From Mesorhizobium temperatum (GTDB taxonomy: Bacteria > Pseudomonadota > Alphaproteobacteria > Rhizobiales > Rhizobiaceae), in contig NZ_NPKJ01000019.1 of assembly GCF_002284575.1 (NCBI RefSeq), positions 301,865 through 365,864 of the forward strand: a DNA stretch of 64,000 nucleotides. Reading direction: 5' to 3'. The notes beneath the pieces were generated by a model. It saw nothing but the letters and a program-made list of their open reading frames with translations. It had not been told where the DNA came from and did no database searches. The translations under genes were made by a program, and so were the position numbers. Positions 32,768 to 42,957 of this stretch are shown here, piece by piece; the first letter of the stretch is position 1; each line of letters starts with the position of its first letter.

Positions 32768-35700
32768 TCAGCTTGGACAATCGCTAACGTCGCCTTCTAC
32801 GGGAAGGAAGAAGCGACGCCGTTCGCACGCGGTCAGTTCGCGTGGAACAGTTTGCTTCGCGAAATCAATGAGATCTTGGTGTGACTGAAAAACGCGGATG
32901 ACGCGAGGGTCTTGCTTAAAGGACACGATCACGACCCTAGTGCCATCCGAATTAAAGGCCGCGCGCGTCAGTGCTGGTCGCTTGTTCTCCTCGTCCGGAC
33001 TGACAAGTACTGCCATCTGGCGCCCCGATTGAGTTGCCCAAAGACGGACCGTGCGATCCTGGAATGAAGCCGTCACGACATAAAGGCCATTGCCACTGAA
33101 TTGCGCACTATTCACTCCGCCACTGTGTCCCCTTAGAACTGTTCTTTCCGTTCCTTCCGGGACGCCCCAGGTTCGTACGGTGCCGTCGCGTGAGGCAGTC
33201 AGCACGGACCGGCCGTCCTGGCTGAAGGACACTGTTGTCAGCTCGTTGCTGTGCCCTTTCAGGATCGCGACGGTCCGTCCGTCTTTGACCGACCAGATCC
33301 GCGCCGTGTGGTCGAGCGAAGCCGTGGCAACCAGTTGGCCATCCGGACTGAATGCCGCGCCGGTTATTGAGCGCTCGTGCCCGACCAGTCTCTTCAGTTC
33401 GGTCCCGTCGGGTTTCACCAGGTGTCCCGCGCTGCCGGTCGCAGCGAAGACGAGATCGCCATCCCGGTTGAAAACAACCTGCGGTAACGTCTCGCTTGAA
33501 GGGATGGTGGCGACTTTGGCGCCGCTCGCCGCGTCCCACACCAGGGCGGTACCGCGACCCGAACCCGCCGCCAGAAGGCTTCCCGCCGGGCTGAACTGAA
33601 TATGACGCAGTCGAATGGGCGATTTGATGGTCGCGAGCTGACGTTTACTCTCAACATCCCAGACCAGAACTCGGCCCGCGAGAGATACGGTTGCGACCCG
33701 AGTTCCGTCCGGGCTGAACGTCGCACTGTGGACGATCTCGCCTGTGTCGAACTTGGCAATCTCGCGTTCGGTCGTGACATCCCAAAGGTGAACTTTGGCG
33801 TCCCCGCCTCCAGTCAGAAGATGCACGCTATCGGGACTGAAGACCGCAAAGGTCGGTGGATATTCATGCAGCAGATCCGTCGTCAGAATCCCGTTGACGT
33901 CCCAGAGCCGGGCGGTGCCATCGTGCGAAGCCGTGACAAGAGTATTACTGTCGACCGGATTGAACTCCAGGTGCTCAATCAAGCCATCATGGCCGGCAAT
34001 GGTTGTGAACAGCGACGCTCGACCGACGTCCCAGATGCGTATCGGACCGTCGATGGATGCGGTCACCAGGAGGCGATCGTCGGGGCTGAACGCGCTGTTC
34101 ATTTCCTTGTCAGAGTTATAACCGATGTCAGCCAGTTTCAAGTTCGGCGTCTCTTGGCCAAGCACGTCAAGCAAGGTTCCCGACTTGCCGTCCCAAATCC
34201 GTGCGCTGCCATCGAGCGAGACCGTTGCGATCTGGCGGCCACCGTGACTGAAGATGACACCCTGCAGTTGGGTGTCGCTCTTGTGGCCGGCCAGTCTGGC
34301 GATCTCAGTCCCGTTCCCAACGTCCCAAAGGGCGGGCAAACTACTGAATGAAAATGTGCCCAACGAGCCTACCAACAGCCGGCTTCCGTCGGGGCTGAAT
34401 GTCAGCATGGATGCCCAAGTGCCTACATACCATTCATGGATCAGAGTGCCATCCGTGGCATTCCAGACGAAGACCTTCCGCGCTTGTGAAGTCGCAAAAC
34501 TGCGACCATCCGGATTAAAGTCGGCCAATGCATCTCCCATGTCTGATGCACCTCCGGTGCTGCCTACGCTCAGGAGTTTCGTTCCCGTCCGGGCGTCCCA
34601 GAGTGACGCCTGAACGTTTAATCCCTCTGTCAGCACCCGCTCGCCGTTGGGATCGAACACAGCCGTAGGATAGGCGCCGGACGGCTCGAGCACAGCACGT
34701 TGCTCACCGGACGCAGCATCCCAGATGCGCGCGGTGCCGTCCCTTGCGGCCGTAATGACCCGGCGTCCGTCCGGACTGAATCCGGCTCTCTCCACGGGTC
34801 CCCGATGGCCCTTCAAGACTGCAATCTCGGTACCTTTCGAGACGTCCCAAATGCGTGCCGTCTTGTCGTGGGACGCAGTGACAATGCGATCGCCCGTCCG
34901 ATTGAAGACGGCCTGCGTCACTTCGGCGTCGTGTTTGAACACCATCGTCTGGCGGTGTGCCAACAGAGCGTTGAAAAGCGCGGCATCTGCTTCAAAGAGA
35001 TATGGCCGCGCGGGCACCGATCCGCCTTTCGGCAGCGCCTCCAACGCCAACAGGATCGCGGCCTCGGTATCGCCGCTCGCCGCGGTTTGCTGCGAAAGAA
35101 GCGAAAGCGAAAGAGCGTGATTGCGCAGCGCCTGGTCGCGCGCGTCGAGGGCCTCCTTTTCGGCCGACCTGGCCAACTCCGCGTGCCGCGTCGCTTCCTG
35201 CTGTCCTTTGAACCCGAAGAACGCGCCCGCGCCGGCCATGAGCGCCAACGCGGTCGCCACGATGGCCGCATAGCGCGTGCGTCGCGCGAGCCGGCTCGCC
35301 GCCGTGGCTGCGAGAGTACGGCGTTCGGCCTCGCGCTCCAGACGTTCAGCCTCGCGCTCCAGACGTTCAGCCTCTCGCTCGAGGCGTTCGCGTCTTGCAG
35401 CTTCAGCGGCCTCAATCAGTGCCCGCTCCGCTTGCCGATCCTTCTCCTCCCTCTCGTTCTGGGCACGCGAAGAGGCTTCGATGTATTCGATGACCTGATC
35501 GTCGACTTCTTCCCGTCGCGACTGCAGCAGATCCTCGCCTTCGGCGAGACGCTTGCCGGATGGCAGGAGGAGTTCCTGGTTCCTGTTATCCGAGTGCCAG
35601 CGTTGGGCATCGGCCATGAGCCGAGCCCGCGCCTCGAGGAATCTCCTGTTTGCATTAACAATGTTGCCAGCGCGCGGCCACCGGCTCAACAAGGCTTCGT

Positions 35701-37372
35701 GGGCCACGCGGACGAAGACGTGGCCTGCGGCATCCTCGTCGCTGACGAGCAGGCGAGCGGCGACCAGTGCTTCAACGAGAGCCAATCGTTGAGGTGTGCC
35801 CGTGACTTCGGCGCGCAAGGCCGGACGTGCCGCAACGGCTTCATCACCCGGGCGCACCGTGGTAAGGGCACGCAACACGACTGGCAGCTCCTCCTGGATG
35901 TCGGGCGGGAGCGCGTCAACGACTTCGTCGGCGCGGCGCGCGATCGCCCCTTCGAAACCGCCAAGTGCCTGATACGCAGCAAAGGTCAAAATGCGCTGCT
36001 CCCGCCCCGCCTCGTAGAGAGCGTCGAGCACAAATTCGAGAAGCGGCAAGGATCTGGGATCAGCAGCTGCCGCACCCCGCAGCACATCGTCGAGCCGCCC
36101 GCGATCAGGACTCTCCTCGAAGCGGAGCCCGGCGGCGCGGGCCGGCTCGCGGATAATCTGGGCGATCTCGGGCCCGGACGGCGGCAAAAGCTCGTAGCTG
36201 CCGAGCCCATCCTTCAATCCCGAGAAACCGGGGACTTCGCCACAACGGTGAAAGAAATCAGATCTGATCGTCGCAATCACCCAAACCAGTCCACTGCCGG
36301 CGAGAGCTGCGAGGAACCGCAGCAGCACCGCACGCGCTGCCGGCTCATCCTCCGTCGTGAACAACTCCTCCATCTGATCGATGGCCACGATCAGTCGCAG
36401 TCGCGTAGGGACCGAACCTGCTGCGGCCGCAGCTTTGGCGTGGGCCTGGCGTATCAGCGCCAAAGCTCGATCAGGCGAACTCCGACAGAGTCGAGCCAAC
36501 GCTGCCGGTTCGCAGCCAAGCTCGGGGAGTGCGTCTTCCCGAAGCAGCCCCGCAGCCAATGATGTGACCGGATCAGACCCATCCGACGGGCGGACCAGAC
36601 AGCGGCGCCAAAAATTGATGCCAGCCACTGCGCCGGGTCGAGTGATGGAAGGCAGCAGCCCGGCTCGAAGGAGAGAAGACTTACCGGAGCCACTCATCCC
36701 ATAAATGAGCAGGAATGCCTTGCCATTGGCAGCTTGCTGCTCGAGGCGCTCAATGCAGTCGGCAATCGCGCGGGTTCGGCCGAAGAAAAGGTCAGCGTTT
36801 TCGAACTCGAAGGGGTTGAGACCTCGAAAGGGCGACGTGACCTGCTCCTCCGAGGCGAGCGGCACGCGGTAAGCGTGTACAGGCCGAGCGATGTTTTTCA
36901 CCCTGTGCTCGCCAAGATCCACGAATTCCAGCGAGAGCCGATCACGTGCCTGTGCGTAGACCGCTTCCGAAATGCACATTCCACCCGGGTGTGACAGCGC
37001 TTCCAGACGGGCAGCGACGTTCACACCGTCGCCCATGAGATTGTCGCCCTCTACGACGACATCGCCGAGATTTATGCCGATGCGAAAGCGCAGCCGGCTC
37101 GCCTCGGAAAGCTCAGCGTTTTGTTTGTCGACCTCGAATTGGATTTCGGTCGCGCACCGAACCGCTTCGACAGGGCTCGCGAACTCGGCGATGACGCTGT
37201 CCCCAGCGCTCCCGAATATCCGCCCCTCATGTTGCTCGATTACCCGGTCAATGATCTGACGATGCGCCCGCAGCGTCGCAAGCGTCCCTTCCTCGTCTCT
37301 GCCTGTCAGACGGCTATAGCCAACTGCGTCGGCAGCGAGGATGGTAGCCATTCTGCGATGAACGCGATCCAA
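32768..37372 (-). CDS. Cyclase-nSTAND NTPase-TM-WD40 giant protein A
   Basis: This 1534-residue protein has five parts. (1) A class III nucleotide cyclase at residues 1-170, with metal Asp15 and Asp58 and transition-state Asn118/Arg122. (2) An nSTAND-like NTPase at about 190-600, with Walker A GMSGSGKSS (225-233) and Walker B IVAIDQMEEL. (3) A charged coiled coil at about 630-690. (4) One membrane helix near 702-722, preceded by basic residues. (5) About 15 WD40 repeats from 810 to 1500, ending RELTACERRRFFLPVEG. The position of the adenine-specifying Lys is Gly54. The start is TTG at 37372 with GGGAGG upstream. Topology predicts periplasmic propellers. Function is unknown; signalling is inferred. 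Confidence 0.88.
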   Translation of the reverse strand: MDRVHRRMATILAADAVGYSRLTGRDEEGTLATLRAHRQIIDRVIEQHEGRIFGSAGDSVIAEFASPVEAVRCATEIQFEVDKQNAELSEASRLRFRIGINLGDVVVEGDNLMGDGVNVAARLEALSHPGGMCISEAVYAQARDRLSLEFVDLGEHRVKNIARPVHAYRVPLASEEQVTSPFRGLNPFEFENADLFFGRTRAIADCIERLEQQAANGKAFLLIYGMSGSGKSSLLRAGLLPSITRPGAVAGINFWRRCLVRPSDGSDPVTSLAAGLLREDALPELGCEPAALARLCRSSPDRALALIRQAHAKAAAAAGSVPTRLRLIVAIDQMEELFTTEDEPAARAVLLRFLAALAGSGLVWVIATIRSDFFHRCGEVPGFSGLKDGLGSYELLPPSGPEIAQIIREPARAAGLRFEESPDRGRLDDVLRGAAAADPRSLPLLEFVLDALYEAGREQRILTFAAYQALGGFEGAIARRADEVVDALPPDIQEELPVVLRALTTVRPGDEAVAARPALRAEVTGTPQRLALVEALVAARLLVSDEDAAGHVFVRVAHEALLSRWPRAGNIVNANRRFLEARARLMADAQRWHSDNRNQELLLPSGKRLAEGEDLLQSRREEVDDQVIEYIEASSRAQNEREEKDRQAERALIEAAEAARRERLEREAERLEREAERLEREAERRTLAATAASRLARRTRYAAIVATALALMAGAGAFFGFKGQQEATRHAELARSAEKEALDARDQALRNHALSLSLLSQQTAASGDTEAAILLALEALPKGGSVPARPYLFEADAALFNALLAHRQTMVFKHDAEVTQAVFNRTGDRIVTASHDKTARIWDVSKGTEIAVLKGHRGPVERAGFSPDGRRVITAARDGTARIWDAASGEQRAVLEPSGAYPTAVFDPNGERVLTEGLNVQASLWDARTGTKLLSVGSTGGASDMGDALADFNPDGRSFATSQARKVFVWNATDGTLIHEWYVGTWASMLTFSPDGSRLLVGSLGTFSFSSLPALWDVGNGTEIARLAGHKSDTQLQGVIFSHGGRQIATVSLDGSARIWDGKSGTLLDVLGQETPNLKLADIGYNSDKEMNSAFSPDDRLLVTASIDGPIRIWDVGRASLFTTIAGHDGLIEHLEFNPVDSNTLVTASHDGTARLWDVNGILTTDLLHEYPPTFAVFSPDSVHLLTGGGDAKVHLWDVTTEREIAKFDTGEIVHSATFSPDGTRVATVSLAGRVLVWDVESKRQLATIKSPIRLRHIQFSPAGSLLAAGSGRGTALVWDAASGAKVATIPSSETLPQVVFNRDGDLVFAATGSAGHLVKPDGTELKRLVGHERSITGAAFSPDGQLVATASLDHTARIWSVKDGRTVAILKGHSNELTTVSFSQDGRSVLTASRDGTVRTWGVPEGTERTVLRGHSGGVNSAQFSGNGLYVVTASFQDRTVRLWATQSGRQMAVLVSPDEENKRPALTRAAFNSDGTRVVIVSFKQDPRVIRVFQSHQDLIDFAKQTVPRELTACERRRFFLPVEGDVSDCPS

Positions 37373-37563
37373 GCCGGAACCCTCCCGCGATCTCGCAACA
37401 TCCTAGTGGAAATGGTGCCTTTTGGGGAGGGGCGCCGAACTAACCGCAAGGGGTCCGCTTCCGCCGTGCAACCAGACATCCCGCCCGTGTGGCGGCAATG
37501 ACTGCGTTGGGTCAACTTATTCCGTAGCGCGAGCGAATCTGGACGACTGGAATGGAACGAACT

Positions 37564-37890
37564 CGGGTATTCGTCTTCGGTACCAAGCGTCTGATTTTCA
37601 ACACTGGTATCTATTTGGCGCCGAGCCTAGCCAGCACGGCCTTGGGGATGTTGTATTCCCGGATCACTGCGTCGTGCTTGCGCAAGCCGCACAATTCGCG
37701 CTGGATGAAGTAGGCGTGAACGGCCTCCGCCGCGTCCCTGAGCAGCCGGGCACGATGTTCGCCATCCTCTCCATGTTCACGCAACTTCGCCAGCGTTTCA
37801 TCCACGCGGCGGCCGGCGCGGCCGAGCGCCGCCGCCTTTTCGCCGAGAATTTCATGGCCGAGCAGGTCGAGCGCGCTCTCCCGCGCTCCC
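37564..37890. repeat. 327-bp direct repeat, left copy
   Basis: This stretch is about 94 percent identical by eye to 45856-46182, in the same orientation. Both start near a GGTATT-CGNCTTCGGTACCAAG sequence and end at CGCTCCC. The two copies bracket 8.3 kb with giant B and the TPR cyclase. Confidence 0.85.
37611..37890 (-). pseudogene. 5'-truncated copy of the 45903-46217 gene
   Basis: On the minus strand this encodes ESALDLLGHEILGEKAAALG through to VIREYNIPKAVLARLGAK, nearly identical to the intact small protein at 45903-46217. The first 15 or so residues and the ribosome site of the intact gene are missing. Unrelated sequence precedes it, although the frame stays open to 38081. It lies just upstream of giant gene A. 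It is interpreted as the remnant left by a duplication or insertion event. Confidence 0.75.
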
Positions 37891-38346
37891 AGCGCGTCGA
37901 GACAAATCCTGCCACAGATGACAATTCCTGGTACTTCCGCTCTCCACCCCGGCCGGACCTTCCTGAGCCTCATCAAGCAATCTGAAGCCTGAACGCACCA
38001 ACCGACGATGTGCGCCAGAAGCGGCTGTTCAGTTGACAAACATCCAACGGCGGGAGTCGACGCACCCCGGCCGCTCACCAATGCCCTTGCTCTAGCACCC
38101 TTGCCGCTGGCTGCATAAAACGTTGCTGATTGGCCGTCCCGTTAGACCTCCTCTAGGGCGCACGTACGAGAAGGTGGGCTGGCATAGGCTCCGTTTATCA
38201 ACCGAAGATCGCTTTTTTGCACCCGGTTTCAAAATTGCGGTTCAGCAAGGCAGAATTTTTGAACGCCAGAACTGCCATTCGCTCTTAGCTCGGAATGGCT
38301 GACGCCGACCATCGCGTGGTGAGGTCGACAGCGCATTGGAGCGATA
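37891..38346. other. Gap with degenerate sequence shared with 43.1 kb
   Basis: About 450 bases. Positions 38128-38225 resemble 43130-43222 (shared CCGAAGATCGC, GGCATA and ACCTCC blocks), the tail next to the IS remnant. No intact gene is supported. Confidence 0.5.
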
Positions 38347-41300
38347 TCAGCTTGGACAGTCGCCAACTTCACGTTCGACAGGAAGGAAGAAACGTCGCCG
38401 TTCGCAGGCGGTCAGTTCGCGTGGAACAATCCCACGTGCGTAGTCAATGAGGTCCAGAGGTGTTTGGAACGCGCGAATTATTCGGACGCTATCATCACCG
38501 GACACGATTGCGATCCTCGTTCCATCGGAATTGAAAGCCGCCCGCATCAGCGCCGGTCGGTTGGCCTCGTCCTCCCGGCTGGCAAGCACTGCGATCTCGC
38601 GCCCCGACTGCGCCGCCCAGAGCCTGACCGTGCGATCCTGAGACGACGTCGTCACGACATACAAACCGTTAGGACTGATTTGCGCGCTGTCCACTGCGCC
38701 GCTGTGACCCCTGAGAACGACCTTTTCTGTTCCTACCGGAACGCTCCAGATTCGAACGGTCCCATCACGTGAGGCAGTTAGGAGAGACTGACCGTCCTGG
38801 CTGAACGCGACTGCTGTCAGCTCGTCGCTGTGGCCCTTCAGCGTCGCGACACTGTTTCCGTCCTTGATCGACCAGATCCGCGCGGTGCGGTCGAGTGAAC
38901 CCGTGACAACCAGTTGGCCGTCTGGACTGAAAGCGGCCGCGGTGATTCGGTTCTGATGCCCGATGAGAACCTTGAATTCAGTTCCGTCCGTCTTCAAAAG
39001 GTGGGCAGCGTTGTCGTCCGTCGCGGTAAGGACGAGATCCCCGTCCCGGCCGAAAATCGCCTGTGGCAACTTCCCGCTTGTCTTGATGGTGGCCAGTTCG
39101 GCGCCGCTTGCCGCGTCCCACAACTGTGCGGTACCGTGAGCCGAACCCGTCGCTAACAGGTCTCCCTTGGGACTAAATTGAACTTGAAGTAGCCCGTCAC
39201 GAGATTTGAGCTGCGCGACCTCGCGTCTGCTTGCAACGTCCCAAACAAGAACTCGGCCCCCAAGAGATGCGGTTGCAACGCGACTTCCATCAGGGCTGAA
39301 CGTCGCACTTTGGACAGGTTCGTGTGTGTCAAGCTCGGCTATCTGACGTCCGCTTACAACCTCCCACAGGTGCGCTGCGCTATCCCCGCCTCCAGTCAAA
39401 AGGTGCACATTATCGGGACTAAAGACCGCAAAGGTCGGCGGATATTCATGGGACAGCGCAGTTGTCAGAACCCCGTCGATATCCCAGAGCCGAGCGGTGC
39501 GATCGTGCGATGCAGTGAGAAGAATGCTGTTGTTAACTGGGCTGAATTCCACGTGCTCGACCAAGGCGTCATGGCCGATGATGGTGGTGAGCAGCGACGT
39601 GCGCTCGACATCCCAAATACGAACCGTGCCGTTGAGGGAAGCGGCAGCCAAGAACCGATCGTCTTGGCTGAAGACGCTGTTCATCTCCTGATCGCGCTCA
39701 TCCGGGCCCATGTAACTTAGTTTGAGCCCCGAGGACTCCTGGCCGAGCACGCCAAGCAATTTACCCGAGATTCCGTCCCAGAGTCGTGCGCTACCATCGA
39801 GTGATACCGTCGCAATTCGACGGCCGTCGTGACTGAACATTACGCCTTGTAATTGTGTGTCGCTCTTGTGACCGGCCAATGTCGCAATTTCCATGCCTTT
39901 CGACACGTCCCAAAGATGCGAAAGGAAAGGGAATGAAATTGGGCCCCACGAGCTTATCAGGATCCGGCTTCCGTCCGGGCTGAATGCGACGCTGTACGGA
40001 AAAGCGTTAACCCGCAGAGTCCGGTTCAGTTTGCCATCTTCCGCATTCCAGATAAGAATGGAGCGTTGATCGCCTTGTGCGATTGCGAAGCTCTGGCCGT
40101 CGGGACTAAAGCTAGCCAGGGAGCTTCCACGTCTCTCTACACTTAGGATTTTCCTTCCGGTTTGAGCGTCCCAGAGTGATGCATCGCTGTTCTCCCCCGC
40201 TGTCAGCACCCGGGTGCCGTTTGGGCTGAAAATCGCCGTAGGAAAATTGCCGACCGGCTGAAGTAAAAAGAGCTGCTCCCCTGAGGTGGCGTTCCAGATG
40301 CGCGCGGTGCCATCTCTAGCAACTGTAATGACGCGGCTTCCGTCCGGGCTGAACTCGGCTCTCTCAACGGCGCCTTGGTGGCCCTTCAGAACCGCAGTCT
40401 CGGTACCATTCAGGGCGTCCCAAATGCGTGCCGACGCGTCATGCGATGAGGTGACAATGCGGTCGCCGGTCCGATTGAAAGCTGCATGTGTCACACTGGC
40501 GTCTTGGTGGAAGATCCTCGTTTGACGATGCGCTAACAAAGCCTTGTAAAGCGCGGCCTCCGCATCAACGATGTACGGGCGTCTGTGTTCAGATGTGCCC
40601 GTCGGCAGCGCTTCGAGCGCCAGCAAAACCGCGGCCTCAGTATTACCGCTCGTTGCGGTTTGCTGCGCAAGAAACGCAAGCGAAAGAGACTGGTTGCGCA
40701 GCGCCTGGTCGCGCGCCTCAAGGGCCTTCCTCTCGGCCGACCTGGCCTTGTCCGCGCTCATTTGCGCCAGCACCGCCTGCCGCATTGCTTCCTGCTGTCC
40801 TCTGAACCCAATGAATGCGCCTGCTCCAGCCAAGAGAGCCAACACCGTCGCGACAATGGCCGCATAGCGCGTACGTCGTGCCAGCTGTATCGCAGCAGTT
40901 GCTGCCAGATCCCGACGCTCAGCTTCTCCCGCGAGCCGGTCGGCCTCGCGCTCCAAGCGTTCGCGTCTTGCTACTTCAGCAGCCTCGATCAGTGCCCGCT
41001 CTGCTTGCCGGTCCTTCTCCTCTCTCTCCTTCTGGGCACGTGAGGACGCCTCGATGTATTCAACGACTTGATCGTCGACTTCCTGGCGTCTCGACAGCAG
41101 CAATTCCTCGCCCTCGGCGAGACGCTTGCCGGACGGCAGCAAAAGATCGCGGTTCTTGTTGTCCGAGTGCCATCGATGGGCGTCAACCTTGAGCCGAGCC
41201 CGCGTCTCGAGGAAGCTCCTATTCGCGTTGACAATGTCGCTGGCGCGCGGCCAGCGGCTGAGCAGCGCTTCATGGGCCACGCGGACGAAGACATGGCCCG

Positions 41301-42957
41301 CGGCATCTTCATCACTGACGAGGAGCCGGGCGGCGATCAGCGCGTCGACGAGAGCCAATCGTGCCGGCTTTCCAGCCACTTCGCTGAGCAGGACTGGACT
41401 TGCCGTAACAGTTTCATCGCCCGGACGCACCGTGGTGAGAGCGCGCAGCACCGCCGGCAATGCCTCCTGGATGTCGGGCGGGAGCGCGTCGACGACTTCA
41501 TCGGCGCGGCGCGCGATCGCCCCTTCGAGGCCGCCAAGCGCACGATACGCGGCAAAGGTGAGGATCCGGCGCTCTCGGCCCACCTCGTACAGCGCATCGA
41601 GAACGAATTCGAGAAGCGGCAACGATCCGGGATCGGCGGCTGCCGCGTCCTGCAGCACATCATCGAGCCGCCCCAGATCGGCGCGCTCCTCGAAGCGGAG
41701 CCCGGCAGCACGAGCCGGCTCGCGAATGATCTGGGCGATCTCAGGGTTCGTCGGCGGCAAGAGCTCATAGCTGCCGAGGCCGTCCTTCAGCGCCGAGAAG
41801 CCTCGGACTTCGCCGCAGCGGTGAAAGAAATCCGACCGGATCGTCGCAATCACCCAGACCAGTCCGCTGCCGGCGAACGCCGCCAAGAGCCGCACAAGCC
41901 CTTCGCGCGACGCCGGTTCCTTCTCCGTCGTGAACAGCTCCTCGGTCTGATCGATGGCGATCAGCAATCGTATTTGCGAAGGGACCGAGCCAGCGGCGGT
42001 GGCTGCTTTGCCGAGTGCCTGGCGGATCAGAGTCAGCGCGCGATCGGGAGCGCTTCGACAGAGTTGAGTCAGCTCTGCCGCTGTCAGTTCGAGAGCCAAC
42101 TCGGGCAAAGCACCTTCGCGAAGCAGTCCCGCGGTCAACGAGGCGACAGCATCAGGCCCTTCGGACGGGCGGATCAGGCAACGGCGCCACAGACTGATGC
42201 CTACCACTGCGCCGGGTCGGGTGATTGAAGGCATCAGCCCCGCGCGCAGAAGAGAAGACTTGCCGGAGCCGCTCATCCCGTAGATGAGCAAAAATGCTTT
42301 GCCGTTGGCTGCCAGCTGCTCCAGCCTTTCGGTGCAAGCAGTGATCGCCCGCGCTCTGCCGAAAAAGAGGTCGGCGTTTTCAAATTCGAAGACGTCGAGA
42401 CCGCGAAAAGGCGACCTGACCTGTTCCTCCGAAGCGAGGGGTACACGATAGACGTGCACAGGCCGGGCGATATTCTTCACCTTGTGCTCGCCAAGATCGA
42501 TGAAATCGAGCGAAAGCCGATCGCGAGCCTGCGCATAGATCGCCTCGGAGACACATATTCCGCCCGGCCGTGATAACGGTTCCAAACGCGCGGCGACGTT
42601 GACGCCGTCGCCCATGAGGTTGTCACCCTCTACGACGACATCGCCGAAGTTGATGCCGATGCGAAATCGCAGGCGGCCTGGCTCGGGGAGGTCGGCGTTC
42701 TGTCTATCGATTTCCAACTGGATTTCGGTGGCACACCGCAGCGCCTCGACAGGGCTTGCGAACTCCGCGATGACACTGTCTCCGGCGCTGCCGAACACCC
42801 GTCCCTCATGATGCACAATCAGCCGGTCAATGATCTGGCGATAGGCTCTCAGGGTCGCAAGAGTACCTTCCTCATCCCTGCCTATCAGCCGGCTGTAGCC
42901 GACCACATCGGCTGCAAGGATGGCAGCCATTCTGCGCTGAACGCGATCCACGGCCAT
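38347..42957 (-). CDS. Cyclase-nSTAND NTPase-TM-WD40 giant protein B
   Basis: This 1536-residue paralogue of giant A has the same order: cyclase (1-170), nSTAND NTPase (Walker A GMSGSGKSS; Walker B LLIAIDQTEELFTTEK), coiled coil, one membrane helix (YAAIVATVLALLAGAGAFIG) and about 15 WD40 repeats, ending RELTACERRRFFLPVERE. The cyclase again reads RVFGSAGDSVIAEF, with Gly where adenylate cyclases have Lys. Its heptad linker is shorter than in A. The ATG at 42957 has GGGAG six bases upstream. The cyclase and NTPase parts look most alike between A and B and the propellers less so, which suits divergent sensing. Confidence 0.88.
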   Translation of the reverse strand: MAVDRVQRRMAAILAADVVGYSRLIGRDEEGTLATLRAYRQIIDRLIVHHEGRVFGSAGDSVIAEFASPVEALRCATEIQLEIDRQNADLPEPGRLRFRIGINFGDVVVEGDNLMGDGVNVAARLEPLSRPGGICVSEAIYAQARDRLSLDFIDLGEHKVKNIARPVHVYRVPLASEEQVRSPFRGLDVFEFENADLFFGRARAITACTERLEQLAANGKAFLLIYGMSGSGKSSLLRAGLMPSITRPGAVVGISLWRRCLIRPSEGPDAVASLTAGLLREGALPELALELTAAELTQLCRSAPDRALTLIRQALGKAATAAGSVPSQIRLLIAIDQTEELFTTEKEPASREGLVRLLAAFAGSGLVWVIATIRSDFFHRCGEVRGFSALKDGLGSYELLPPTNPEIAQIIREPARAAGLRFEERADLGRLDDVLQDAAAADPGSLPLLEFVLDALYEVGRERRILTFAAYRALGGLEGAIARRADEVVDALPPDIQEALPAVLRALTTVRPGDETVTASPVLLSEVAGKPARLALVDALIAARLLVSDEDAAGHVFVRVAHEALLSRWPRASDIVNANRSFLETRARLKVDAHRWHSDNKNRDLLLPSGKRLAEGEELLLSRRQEVDDQVVEYIEASSRAQKEREEKDRQAERALIEAAEVARRERLEREADRLAGEAERRDLAATAAIQLARRTRYAAIVATVLALLAGAGAFIGFRGQQEAMRQAVLAQMSADKARSAERKALEARDQALRNQSLSLAFLAQQTATSGNTEAAVLLALEALPTGTSEHRRPYIVDAEAALYKALLAHRQTRIFHQDASVTHAAFNRTGDRIVTSSHDASARIWDALNGTETAVLKGHQGAVERAEFSPDGSRVITVARDGTARIWNATSGEQLFLLQPVGNFPTAIFSPNGTRVLTAGENSDASLWDAQTGRKILSVERRGSSLASFSPDGQSFAIAQGDQRSILIWNAEDGKLNRTLRVNAFPYSVAFSPDGSRILISSWGPISFPFLSHLWDVSKGMEIATLAGHKSDTQLQGVMFSHDGRRIATVSLDGSARLWDGISGKLLGVLGQESSGLKLSYMGPDERDQEMNSVFSQDDRFLAAASLNGTVRIWDVERTSLLTTIIGHDALVEHVEFSPVNNSILLTASHDRTARLWDIDGVLTTALSHEYPPTFAVFSPDNVHLLTGGGDSAAHLWEVVSGRQIAELDTHEPVQSATFSPDGSRVATASLGGRVLVWDVASRREVAQLKSRDGLLQVQFSPKGDLLATGSAHGTAQLWDAASGAELATIKTSGKLPQAIFGRDGDLVLTATDDNAAHLLKTDGTEFKVLIGHQNRITAAAFSPDGQLVVTGSLDRTARIWSIKDGNSVATLKGHSDELTAVAFSQDGQSLLTASRDGTVRIWSVPVGTEKVVLRGHSGAVDSAQISPNGLYVVTTSSQDRTVRLWAAQSGREIAVLASREDEANRPALMRAAFNSDGTRIAIVSGDDSVRIIRAFQTPLDLIDYARGIVPRELTACERRRFFLPVEREVGDCPS

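Noticed and set aside
34700..36562. A long plus-strand frame of 620 codons opposite giant gene A
   Set aside because: It is antisense to the clear cyclase/NTPase frame, is rich in Arg/Gln/Pro, and has no family motif. It mirrors the codon bias of the real gene.
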